Below, piece by piece: positions 10,674-20,644 of a DNA stretch of 64,000 nucleotides. How positions within the stretch are numbered: the stretch's first letter is position 1; each line of letters opens with the position of its first letter. Made by a program: the position numbers and the translations under genes. The stretch is taken from NCBI GenBank assembly GCA_014529385.2, contig CM043966.1, forward strand, positions 37,855,239 through 37,919,238, written 5' to 3'. The notes under the pieces were generated by a model that was given only the letters and a program-made list of their open reading frames with translations, made no database searches and had not been told where the DNA came from. The stretch is from Adiantum capillus-veneris. Its lineage: Eukaryota > Streptophyta > Polypodiopsida > Polypodiales > Pteridaceae.

Positions 10674-11095
10674 ATACAGATATGAGGGAAGACTTGGACA
10701 AAGAGATGCTTAGTAAGCGGGATAGAGAGCATCTTCTCCAACTAACAGAGGATGGATATGTGATCATACCAACCTATATGGACACTCATTTATTTTATGA
10801 GATACGATGCGCTATTGGTCAGATGCGCACATCATCGCATCAGCTAGAGATTGAGACTAGCAGATTTAGGGGAGTACAAGCAAAGGCCAGGATATGCTAG
10901 TTGTGTCATATAGAGCCAGAGACAAAGTTACATTACAATTGTCATTGTCCGGTATACTATGAGATACGAGGCCCCTTTCATTGTCTATTCAGAGAGTTCT
11001 TTGGACCGTTGGCTAGAGTCATGAGATATCAGGATAAGAGATGCCTCGGGTTGTTTTTGCTAGAGCTGCACAGACACAGGACTCACTAGTGGTTG
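10674..11095 (+). mobile_element. LINE-B copy 2, short 3' fragment
   Basis: Matches the C-terminal part of LINE-B ORF2: HLLQLTEDGYVI, MDTHLFYEIRCAIGQ, the cysteine motif after a TAG (CHIEPETKLHYNCHC) and CLGLFLLELHRHR. It lacks the 3' UTR core and any (TC)n tail. It ends within the variable spacer before 11095. The next LINE-B segment starts at about 11255 in the same orientation but earlier in the element, so these are two insertions or a rearranged one. 11096-11254 shows nothing recognisable. Confidence 0.8.
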
Positions 11096-11897
11096 AAGAG
11101 GTGCTACTCATCCCTTGGTCTGTGTCTTCTGTCACCTCTCCATATGCCTTGCAATTGTCTACTAGATACAACACCTCTTTCGTGACTTGCTCAAAAGTAA
11201 CACATGCCTTTTAAGTGCAAGTCTTTTTTAAGAGTGTCATTTCGCAATCCTTCTATGGGAGATACTTGCTAGATATGGGCACCGCACATGGGTTAGCATA
11301 CTTAATGGCTTACATAATTTTTCAACAGCCGTCGGATTTACTTGCTTCCCACATCATCTCACAGGGCTAGCACAGTGGATTATATTATGGCCACGCCGAG
11401 CTTTCTTTCCCATATATTGAGGACTTCACAGTTGGACCCCAGCCCATTTGGGTAGCAATGGACCATGCCCTTTTGACACTGTACATCTCCTTCCAGCCAC
11501 CACAGCTCAGAGGACACGAGAAGGAGGTCCTACAAGAATACTTTCACTTCGGAGACGAACTCTGTTTACATGGATGGGATTTATAGACGCCTATGCACAA
11601 AAGATCCAGGGCGACCTTTGGAGGAGCTCACCCATATTCTGACAGAGACTCTACGAGATGAGGTTAGCGAGGCTTATCCACATACACAGCCCGAGCAAAG
11701 ACGCCGTTCTGGGACTATATCCCAGAACAATTGGTGGTATGATGAGGAGTGCATAGATTTGAGAGCCCAACTTACAGAGAGAGGTTTCTCTAAGAGTCAT
11801 CACTCATAGGCAGTCGCATATTGCCTTCCAGTGTTTAGTACGTCAGAAGAAGAGAGACTTTCTGGCTAGCCTTGAGCAGGAGTTATACCAGCTATTT

Positions 11898-13816
11898 TTG
11901 AGTCAGGATTCAGTTGAGGCTTGGCAGCTTTTTCATGAATCCTCTCCTCCTCTAGCTATTACTTCTCCGGAGGTAGGGGCCGATATGCGCATCCCTATAT
12001 ATAGTGTCACGGCAGCCACCTCTACCGGAGCCACCAGAGCCATGCCCACATGCATGTCTTCTTTACAGCGGAGATGGAAGGAAAACCATTGACAGGATGA
12101 AGCATGGGAGAGCTTGTGATCATGAGGGATTAGTGGCCGAGCATTTTATTCATGCTAAAGATATGCTTGTAGAGCTTCTAGCTATGATGTTCAACCGTGC
12201 AATGTGTGAGGACTTGCTTGAGACTTGGAGTTTGTCTACTATTGTGCCTATCCTAAAGGCAGAAGACCCTATGGAGCCTGGGAACTACCGTACTATTATG
12301 ATCAGTCACACATTAGCACGGTTATATGCATCCATTCTCGTGCAGCAGCTGAGCAGATGGGTAGAGAGACAAGGTATACGAGCAACAAGACAGGCAGGTT
12401 TCAGGAGGGGTTTCTCTACTCTTGATCGCGTCCTGACTCTACAAGCCATTATTGAGGAGGGCAGGTCACATGGGAAACGGATATATTGTAGCTTTGTGGA
12501 CTTCCGCAAAGCTTTTGACATAGTACCTAGAGCTAGACTGATGAGGCAACTGGAGGTCATTAGGGTACCCACAGAGCTCATTTGGGGGATTATGGCTTTA
12601 TATAGATCAAGTGCGAGCAAGTACGCACTCCTGAGGAGATTTCTAACCTAGTTCACTCCGCTATTGGAGTGAAGCAGGGATGCCTGCTATCTCCTACTTT
12701 GTTTGGTATGTATGTAGATGAGGCCTCTGATTACATTACGAGACTGGGGGATAGAGGAGCACAGCTAGCAGGGACATGGACCTCACTTTTGTTATATGCT
12801 GATGATATTGTGCTGATTTCTGACTCCCCAGAGGGAATGCAGCACCACTTGGATGCCTTATATGTGTTTGTAGAGGATAGTGGACTGTCTGTCAACTTTG
12901 CTAAAACCAAGGTTATGGTGTTTAACACCACACCGCAGTGGGTCAGGAGGTCAGCTCCCACATTGTGGAGTATACAGATGCATATACTTATCTGGGGGTA
13001 GTTTTCAGTGGGCCAATTTTTTTGTTGAGAAGAACAGCAGAGACGAGATCGACTAGAGCCTATGCAGCCTTGAGAAGACTTGAGAGGATGTGTTCGTAAG
13101 TTCAATTTCAGGAACCTCGAACCAAACTTTGGCTTTTGATACCTTGATGACCTTAGCTATGATGTATGGGGTGCAGATTTGGGGCCCCTCAGTTGGTTGT
13201 CACGATAGAGCTCGCAGCACTAATGAATGGAAAAGGATGGAGAGGCCCTTGGTATCTATGATTTCCCGGATGATTAGAGCCAAGGCCTCAATACCTCATG
13301 AGACTAATAGAGCAGAGCTAGTTGCCGCTCCGATGGTGATTGAGGCACTTACTAGAACAGTCTCTCTCATACATAACTTGTGGGACCTTCCCAAAAACAA
13401 ATATGCCCGGCTTGCTCTTGAGTCTTCCCGGCAGTTCACCTTACAGTGAGACACTGCCTACTGGTATGGACGGATGACTTCTTGTTCCAAATGCATGGTT
13501 TTAGCATGGACAGACTGACTCCCTTCCAATACTCTTTGGAGGCCTCCTCTCTCACTGTGACACCGACATAGATTACTATACTTATCCGCCTGGACTTGAT
13601 TTAGATGGACACCAAGAGGACTTGGATAGGGCCTACTTAGGAGTTGGGCACGAGGATGGCTTTTTACAAAGAAAATTTTCTCTAACTCACGGCAGATGGC
13701 TTTGTAGTCAGGCCCAACTATATGGATACACATTTATATATGGGGTGCGGTATGTTATTGGCCAGATACGCACATCCTCACACCATCTTGAGATTGAGAC
13801 TGGCAGATATAGAGGA
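11898..13816 (+). pseudogene. LINE-B copy 3 reverse transcriptase, decayed
   Basis: RT motifs appear in order: AEHFIHAKDML, NYRTIMISHTLARLYASIL, RATRQAGFRRGFSTLDRVL, CSFVDFRKAFDIVPRARLM, GVKQGCLLSPTLFGMYVDEA, LLLYADDIVLISDSPEGM (the YADD catalytic box is intact) and KTKVMVFNTTPQW. Frames break at about 12100, 12650 and 13000, and a TAA-type break follows near 13100, so no full protein can be made. The later segment 13090-13449 matches the thumb and connection region. Confidence 0.85.
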
Positions 13817-13850
13817 GTTCCGGCCAGGGTTGTCCACGTCCGTCGAACGG
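13817..13850 (+). repeat. hAT left end: target duplication and terminal inverted repeat
   Basis: The target duplication GTTCCGGC (13817-13824) is followed by the left terminus CAGGGTTGTCCACGTCCG starting at 13825. The right terminus, read on the opposite strand, is CATAGTTGACACGTACGG, matching as an imperfect inverted repeat. CAGGGTTG is a common plant hAT terminus. Confidence 0.85.
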
Positions 13851-14206
13851 AACGTCCCGTCCGTTCCGTCCCGTCCCGTCCGATCCGTCCGATCCGTCCG
13901 GGTTCCGTCCGATCAAAAAAAAGTGACCGTTGGCGGACTTTTTTGACTGTTTTTACAGCCGTTTTGTAGCGCCACATGCTGGCAGTTTTTGAACGTTAAA
14001 AATTGAACGTTGGGAGCCTTGGAGCCTTGGCCCTTGGGGCATCATAAGCCAATGTGCCATCCCACCCCCCCCCCCTCAACATCCACACACACACACACAC
14101 ATGTCACACACACACAAAGCCACATGGGCTATGGCCATGGCACATGGAATTTGAATTTTGAAGCATGCTCTCTCTTTAACCCTCTTCTCCCTCTCTCCTC
14201 AAAACC

Positions 14207-14215
14207 TATATAAAG
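14207..14215 (+). promoter_or_regulatory. TATA box of the hAT transposase gene
   Basis: TATATAAAG lies about 350 bases upstream of the transposase ATG and just upstream of the repetitive CT-rich leader, a plausible pol II TATA element. No start-site data are available from sequence alone. Confidence 0.5.
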
Positions 14216-14277
14216 TTGCCCACCCTCTCTTCTTCTCCATATATCCCTCAAGCTCTCTCATTCATCTCCTTCCCTAC

Positions 14278-14560
14278 TCAAGCTCCCTCAAGCTCTCTCC
14301 ATTCATCAAGGACCAAGGCTTCAAGCTTTGGCACTCCATCAAGGCTTCAAGCTTTGGGACTCCATCAAGTCTTCAAGCTCTCCATTACTCCTTCAAGCTC
14401 CCTTCATCTCCTTCAAGCTCTCCATTGTTCCTTCAAGGCTCATGCTTTCTTTATCTCCTTCAAGCTCTCCATTAATCCTTAAGCTCTCTTCATCTCCATC
14501 CATCTCCTTCAAGCTCTCCATTACTCTAAAGTCTCTCATCACTCCCCATCCCTCAAGCTC
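14278..14560 (+). repeat. CTTCAAGCTCTCC-rich degenerate tandem repeat, hAT 5' leader
   Basis: Units such as CTTCAAGCTCTCCATTACTC recur every 15-30 bases with variation. The block sits between the TATA box and the transposase start, and is probably transcribed leader. Related GAGAGCTTGAG repeats (opposite strand) occur inside the short hAT at 39500-39660, linking the two elements. Confidence 0.65.
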
Positions 14561-14566
14561 TCCATA

Positions 14567-17500
14567 ATGCCGCCCGCTCTTCATGAAGCCTTCAACAAGC
14601 ATTGCCGCTACTTTGAAAGGGTGAAGAACAAGCAAAATGTTTGCAAATGGTATTGCAAATATTGCCCGAAGACCATGACCTCAAGCTCCACCCGCCTTAT
14701 CATCCACTTGACCAAGGTGGGAGGGGAAGCGGGTCCTTGTCCGAATATCCCCGACGACATTTTCCAAGAGTGCAAAGCAAAGTATCTCCCCTTGAAGACG
14801 CGCAAGGCGGTTGCAAAGGCATCGGAGGAGGTGGTTCCGCCCGACCATGATCTCTCCGATTCGGGAGAGGATGCTTCTCCATCAATGTCCGTTGCATCCG
14901 GCGGCGCTACCATGGCCTCCACCGAGGGTGGTAGCGTCTCAAAGAAGAGCAAAAGAAGTCATGGTGGGCGGCCTCCAAAGCAAGCTACTCTTGCACAAAC
15001 GGTGGGTGGAACTTCCGGTCCTTTGTCTTTCCTCAAAGAGAGGCAACGACAAGCGGAGATAGAGATTGCACGCACCATCATTGAGTGCAATCTCTCTTTT
15101 CATATTCTTCGCACGGATCGTTGGAAACGCATGGTGAAGGCTATTGCCGCGGTTGGTCCATGTGAAGGGTGGACGGGAGTGTCATACCATGACATGCGCA
15201 CCAAAAAGCTTGATGAAGAGAGGGCACGAATCGACAAGTCTCTTGACCCCGTGCGTGCCGGCTGGGTAAAGTATGGTTGCTCTATTCTCACCGATGGATG
15301 GAGTGACCGCAAGAAGAGGGGAATCATTAATATCCTTGTCTCATGCCCTCTTGGCACCTACTTCTTGCGAGCGGTTGATGCGGGAGCAAGGGGGAAAAAG
15401 GTCACGGGTGCCTTCATTTACCGCCACATTCGTCAAGCCATAAAAGAGGTAAAATTTTTGATTCCACTCTCAAGTATCTACTATCTACTATTTTCAATTT
15501 TGTCTTTTGCCTTGGCTCTTCTCACTTTCCCTTCTTTCTCCATATGTAGATCGGTCCAAGCAACGTCATTCAAGTAATCACTGACAATGCCTCCAATTGT
15601 GCTTCCATGGCCAAAAAGCTAGAGGCGGAGTATCCACACATAGTATGGACTCCATGTGCATCACATTGCATTGACCTCCTCTTGGAGGACATTGGCGACC
15701 TACCTTGGGTAAAGGACATTCTATCCCAAGCCCTCTCCATCGTCAACTTCATCAACAAAAAGGTGAGAGTACTTGCGATATATCGCACTTACTCCGGCTT
15801 GGAGTTGAAGAAGCCTTCCGCAACACGCTTTGCCGCTATGTGGCTCCTCCTTGAGCGCCTCTATGATGTGCAAACCAACTTGCAAAAGACAATGGTCTCG
15901 GATGAGTTCAAAGCATGGATTGAAGAAGAGACCCAATCATCCCAACAAGATGCAAAGGCCATCCAACGGCTTTGCTTGAAGGAGGAGTTTTGGCAAGAGG
16001 TCAAAGGTCTTGTCATGGTGGTATTGCCATTGTATAAGGTGCTTCGGATGACCGACATGGAAGGGTCTACCATAGGTCTCCTTTACCACTTCATGGAGGA
16101 GGCTTACAAGGAGATTGAGAGATCCACCATTCTTGATGGAGCACCCGATGGTTCACGGTAAACATATCACCTTATGATTTATGTACATTGTGAGTTGTCT
16201 TTTTCTATCTACGGTTCTACCCTTCCATGCTTGACTATCTCTCTCTCTCTCTTTGTAGTGATGTGTTGGAGGACTCTCCAAAGAGAGATGACATTCTCTT
16301 CCTTGTTAAAAAGCGGTGGGATTGGATGAGGCGACCAATCCATGGCTTTGCCGCCCTCTTGCATCCGGCTTTCAAAAAGCCATCAATCTTTGCGGATCAA
16401 GCACTTCAAGAGGAGCGCGACAAGTACCTTCCAAAGATACTCAATGAAGAACACCATGGAGAGTTTCTCCAAGAGCTCATCAACTATGGAGACCAAAGAG
16501 GCACAGCATTCGCTTCCTCGGTGTGTTGGAGGAGGGATTCGTTAGTGAAGCCTCTTTTTTGGTGGGAATGTTTTGGCTATCAATTGCCTCACCTTCAAAG
16601 GGTGGCATTGAGGGTTCTTGGACAGGTATATCATATATATTAATAATTATACATAATACCATACCATAAATTATAAATTTATAATCTCAATCATGTCATC
16701 ATTTGACATTCATCATTCATGTGACATGTCACATAAGTCACCTCTCAATTGAAAATTCCCACAATTCAAATCTCATGCCTCTCTTCTATCATCTATGTGC
16801 TCTAGGATTGCTCATCGGGTGCATGTGAGCGGAATTGGTCAGCGTATTCTCTTATACACACCAAGATCCGCAACAAGCTTTCTACGAAGCAATTGGAGCG
16901 GCTTATCTATTGTCGCTCCAATTTACGCATGTTGAGGTCCATGCACGAGATGCCAATGGCTAGGCAGGTAATTGAGTTGGCTACATCATACTCTTTATTT
17001 ATGCTTTCACATGTATGATGTAATATGTATGATGTATCATGTGCTCATATTTTTGGCATACCAAATTGCTAACTCCATTAATCTTCTTGCATGTTGTAAA
17101 TGACAAATAGGTGAATGTAGATGAATGCAAGCTCTCCATTGAAACTCTTAAGAGTCTCAACAAAGATCGCGATCCAGAGGAGGAGCAAATATTTCGAGAC
17201 CTCTACTTGGAGTTGGAGGAGATTGATCGCCGTGTCTCTCGCACACGGTCCCGCAAGAAGGTGGTTGTGCGAGCTTTGGCAACTACAGGTAGAGGAGCTT
17301 CCACTTCGGTTGCTCATGGGAGTGGAAGAGCGTCGGCACGGACACCCAGGACCTATGTGCGGCGAGGCTCAGGTAGCGGATCTACTATGGCGGACACCAC
17401 TTTGGAGAATGTGTCCATTTCTAAACTTGCGGATCCTAGAGAGCCAGAGTTTGATGATGAGGGCAACATCCTTAGTGAGGGAGATTATGGTCTTGCATCT

Positions 17501-17608
17501 AGTGCATTTGATGCAAGTAGTGATGAGGATGATGCAGCTACCTCTAGCTCAAGCTCTAGCTCAAGCTCGGACCACAACTCCGGTGATGAGAGCGATATGA
17601 GCACTTAG
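14567..17608 (+). CDS. hAT transposase, five exons, predicted intact
   Basis: The spliced model is 14567-15448, 15550-16157, 16259-16625, 16806-16967 and 17111-17608: 2517 nt, 838 residues, no internal stop. Each intron has GT-AG ends (for example GAG|GTAAAA, TTTGTAG|T, GCTCTAG|G, AAATAG|G) and phases agree. Exon 1 has a BED-type zinc finger (CKWYCKYC) and a DUF659 region with TDGWSDRKKR. Exon 2 has TDNASNC, CASHCIDLLLEDIG and ATRFAAMW. Exon 4 has the hAT dimerisation segment (CERNWSAYSLIHTK). The two Asp and the Glu of the DDE triad can be assigned to TDGW, TDN and CERNW. Exon 5 ends in an acidic, Ser-rich tail. It would cut and paste this element and could act on related short copies. The splice sites are my prediction. 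Confidence 0.87.
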
Positions 17609-17924
17609 AACTCTCTCTTTATGCTTTAAAGTTTGTACCCATGGGCCATGAGACTATGAGTTGTGTCACTACTTTTTTGTACTACTTTTTGTCACTTGTA
17701 TCTCTCGAGCCTCAACTCTCTACTTATGTAATGAATTATGAAATCAAATGCAATCATGATCATCTTTTTTCGAACATTGCCGTTTCCAATGTCCATGGCC
17801 AAATCTTTAATGTTCTTACTTGTAAGACATCTCCTTTGAGTTGTATGTACTTAATACTAAGTAGTTACTCATAATAGAGTAAAAGCTCTGAAAAATATAT
17901 GATTTATTTTTTTGCATCGTACGT

Positions 17925-18025
17925 TACGTCAACGTACGTCTAATTTTTTTTAGTTCGATTAGTACCGCACGTCTTCGTACGTGTAACCATCGTACGTGAC
18001 CGTACGTGTCAACTATGGTTCCGGC
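17925..18025 (+). repeat. hAT right subterminal CGTACG repeats, terminus and target duplication
   Basis: Four CGTACG palindromes and further ACGT cores lie in the last 90 bases, ending GTGTCAACTATG at 18017, followed by the duplicate GTTCCGGC (18018-18025). The left subterminal block uses a different motif (CCGTCC/GATCCGTCC), so the ends are asymmetric. Such repeats usually bind hAT transposase. Confidence 0.75.
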
Positions 18026-18167
18026 TGAGGCCAAGGCATGCCGTGTATGCTATAGGGAACCAGAGATAGAGTTGCATTACATATATCATTGCTACGCATA
18101 CTATGAGATTCGCGGGCGATTCCATTGCTTATTCAGGGAGGGTTTTGGACCATTTTCCAGTGCTATG

Positions 18168-18463
18168 GGATACCAGGATCAGAGATGCTTGGGTCTATTC
18201 TTGCTTGAGTGATTGCTTGAAACGGCGACCAGAGAGACAGACTCACCGGCAGGTTACAGACTGTTTCAAACCAGCCATTACCATTAGATAGCTAGACAAT
18301 TTTCCAGAGTTGTGGGATACCAGGATCAAAGATGCTTGGGTCTGTTATTGCTTGAGTTGAGGAGACAAAGAGATTGCTTGTTGAGGCGACCAAAGAGACA
18401 GACTCAGCGGCAGGTTACGGACTATTTCAGGCCCGCCATTACCATTGGATAGCTAGACAAACA
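18168..18463 (+). repeat. 146-bp tandem duplication inside LINE-B copy 3
   Basis: GGATACCAGGATCA...GCTTGGGTCT...GATAGCTAGACAA occurs twice with a period of about 146 bases (starts near 18167 and 18313). The first unit lacks about 15 bases around GAGGAGACAAAGA. It covers the ORF2 C-terminal end and is not seen in other LINE-B copies. Confidence 0.75.
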
Positions 18464-18936
18464 CGTTCTGCAGCAGAGTTCGGATCCCACCTCCACTAGA
18501 GGCACATTGATTGACCGTGTGATGGACCTAGGGAGATCTAGGCGTCCACGATTATAGCGGAAGGCATCCAGCATAGATGGAGATTACAGAGGAGGATTCA
18601 GATTATTTTGGTGCGCCACACACGATACCCAGTCACGTTTTTGACCATGGAGGACATCGAGGAGATCTGACACCGATCGATGTTGGATTTACTATGAGTT
18701 GGAAGATTATCCCCTTCTTAGAAGCTCAAGTTTCTTGCATCCCACATTATTTTGTACCTTTGTATTGACTAGAGAGTCTCTAGTCTTTCCCCCACTTTCA
18801 CTTTCACTACAACATTTTGATTTGGATGTTAGTCTTTCTTTCAACACACAGACTTTGTAATAGATTCACCAGTGTGTAACTTGTTGGTCTCATAGGTCAT
18901 TTTGGTCTTTTGTATCGATTAATATATCATTTCATT

Positions 18937-18940
<4 letters not shown>

Positions 18941-18996
<56 letters not shown>

Positions 18997-19086
18997 AGTA
19001 TCTAAAAGGTATCATCAATAATGCAAAGTTGCATTTATTAACGCAAGGAAAGAACAAAAGATTGTGAAAGTGAGTTCTTGATTCTA

Positions 19087-19126
<40 letters not shown>

Positions 19127-19218
19127 ATCTAGAAGGTATCCTCAATAATGCAAAGTTGCATTTATTAACGCACGGAAAGAACAAAAGATTGTGAAAGTGA
19201 GTTCTTGATTCTACCTAT
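18941..19218. repeat. Two (TC)n tracts each followed by a 97-bp repeat
   Basis: (TC)n at 18941-18993 and about 19089-19122 are each followed by a nearly identical segment beginning AAGTATCTA and ending GTGAGTTCTTGATTCTA. The first tract is the LINE-B copy 3 tail. The second unit suggests that the original target was a (TC)n flanked by this segment, later duplicated in tandem. Confidence 0.75.
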
Positions 19219-19499
19219 TCTCTCAATTCCGCTGGATCTGACATCTATGCCACTCAATAATGGCCTAGATACGGTGTTAGTAAATATGTTGGTGACGTCA
19301 TGTGCAAGAGGCACGAGGACATCAAGATCTTCTAATCTCTGTAGCTCTATGAAGGAGAGTACCATGAGCTGAAATTTGGTGTGTCCTAGGGTCCCATTGA
19401 GAGCTGCTACTTTGGAAGAAATTTGTCACCTGCCTTGAAAAGGTTCCTATGCTAGAATGTGAGGAACTCTCTTATAAAGCATGTGTGTGCCTATGTAGC
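19219..19499. other. Unassigned stretch
   Basis: No recognisable domain. A short minus-strand open frame (to 19365) has no family I know. It could be host or element flank. Confidence 0.3.
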
Positions 19500-20450
19500 T
19501 CCAACAAGACTTCTCTGATCAGCGTACTCCATCACCCTGGCAGCGGCCCCAATCACTCTTTAAAGAAACAATGGAATCGTCCTTATATCTCATAGCATAC
19601 TGGGCACTGAAAAATGTAATGCTCCTCCGTCTCTGGCTCTTAAGTCCTATAGTTGGCAGAACTGCTGCTTTTTGGGGGATAGCTTCCTTTACCATCGAGT
19701 GTGTAAAGAATCCAGTAGTAGTAGGTAGGGGCTTCTGTGGCTGTGGTATAGGTGGCTGCTGCGGGATGTGGTCTAGGGCCTCCACATATGTGTATGAGGT
19801 TTGTGGATAGGCGATGGGTGTTAGTATCCATGGCTCTTTGAAGTGCCTCCATGGGATGGGGCTATCTCTGCTCGTGAAGAAGTGAAAGATCTCTGGCTCT
19901 GGGGGCTTTGCAAAAGCCTGCATTTAATGGTGAGTAAGTCTATGCATCTCTCTCCTGGACTCTTGCTCTATAATGGCCCCCAAAGCTCTCTGCATGAGGA
20001 GTTGTGCATATATGGCTCTGCACTCATCATCATACCACTTATTTCCAGGCATAATCCCAAATTTGGCTGGCTCTCCTGAATGGACTCTATGGGGCAAGCT
20101 TTTGAATTGTTGTTGTGTCTAGAACTGACGTGAGCTTGCTGGTGATAGTGTCCATAGCTGCTAGAGGGTCAATGAGTAGGAGTCCACCATGTACTTTGCT
20201 GGTGTATATGTTAGCCATGCCGTGTGTGAAGTAGATGGTAATAAGTGGCGTCAATGTAGGAGGGATTGGTATCATTGGTGCTCCAGCTTGTGAGAGTGCC
20301 AAGTATGTATGATCCGCACTGATGGGGCAAGGTGGGATAGAGAATGAAGTTACTAAATGTAGTATCTCCCTCTAATCGTAGTCATAGATCTCACACTATC
20401 GGCTCTGTGTCTATACCATCATCATGATTGATTGTATCCTATCATTGAGG
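19500..20450 (-). mobile_element. Divergent LINE-B relative, internally deleted
   Basis: Reading the minus strand, 20302-20087 then 19923-19519 align in order with the LINE-B region between endonuclease and RT: KWYDDECRAIYAQL matches WYDEECRETRAQL, SRDSPIPWRHF matches SRDSGEAWRLF, TTTGFFTHSMV matches TSTFFTPEMV. The sequence then jumps, at about 19650, to the C-terminal cysteine region (QRRRSITFFSAQ matching, in a shifted frame, a PETE..HYI..C segment). The RT core is therefore deleted. Many substitutions show it is older than the other LINE-B copies. 20451-20577 shows nothing recognisable. Confidence 0.65.
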
Positions 20451-20573
20451 TATCCTGTGGTTGTATGAGCGTTTTTCTCCATAATGTCATATCTTTCAAG
20501 GTTTTTCCCATATTTCTTATATATTCATCTATGGTCGAATTTTATGTAATGCAAAGGCTAAAAGCCCCACTTT

Positions 20574-20577
<4 letters not shown>

Positions 20578-20644
<67 letters not shown>

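Larger units (their letters stand above)
13825..18017 (+). mobile_element. hAT-superfamily DNA transposon, apparently complete, 4193 bp
   Basis: The element is delimited by 8-bp direct duplicates GTTCCGGC (13817-13824 and 18018-18025) and by imperfect inverted termini, and lies inside LINE-B copy 3. Inside are a GC-rich left subterminal block (13838-13918), a TATA-containing promoter region and CTTCAAGCTC-rich leader, a five-exon transposase gene (14567-17608), and a right subterminal block rich in CGTACG (17925-18010). The short, exact duplication and the open coding exons suggest recent insertion. I cannot tell whether it is active. Confidence 0.92.
11255..18993 (+). mobile_element. LINE-B copy 3, interrupted by a hAT transposon
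   Basis: Two parts, 11255-13824 and 18018-18993. The first begins inside the endonuclease (GRYLLDMGTAHG-like, then HRASTVDYIM-like) and runs through RT. The hAT sits inside the region just before the C-terminal cysteine motif; removing it and one 8-bp duplicate rejoins GGAGTTCCGGCTGAGGCC, which agrees with other copies (7769-7790). The second part carries the cysteine motif (CRVCYREPEIELHY) and the 3' UTR core, and ends TTTCATTTCATC followed by (TC)n at 18941-18993. It is 5' truncated. Confidence 0.88.

Noticed and set aside
13838-13918. CCGTCC repeats as a CRISPR-like or telomere-like array
   Set aside because: Short, irregular units just inside a hAT terminus; best explained as subterminal repeats.
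19223-20302. Possible endogenous pararetrovirus coding region
   Set aside because: Most of the frames align in order with LINE-B ORF2; no movement-protein or coat motif is seen.
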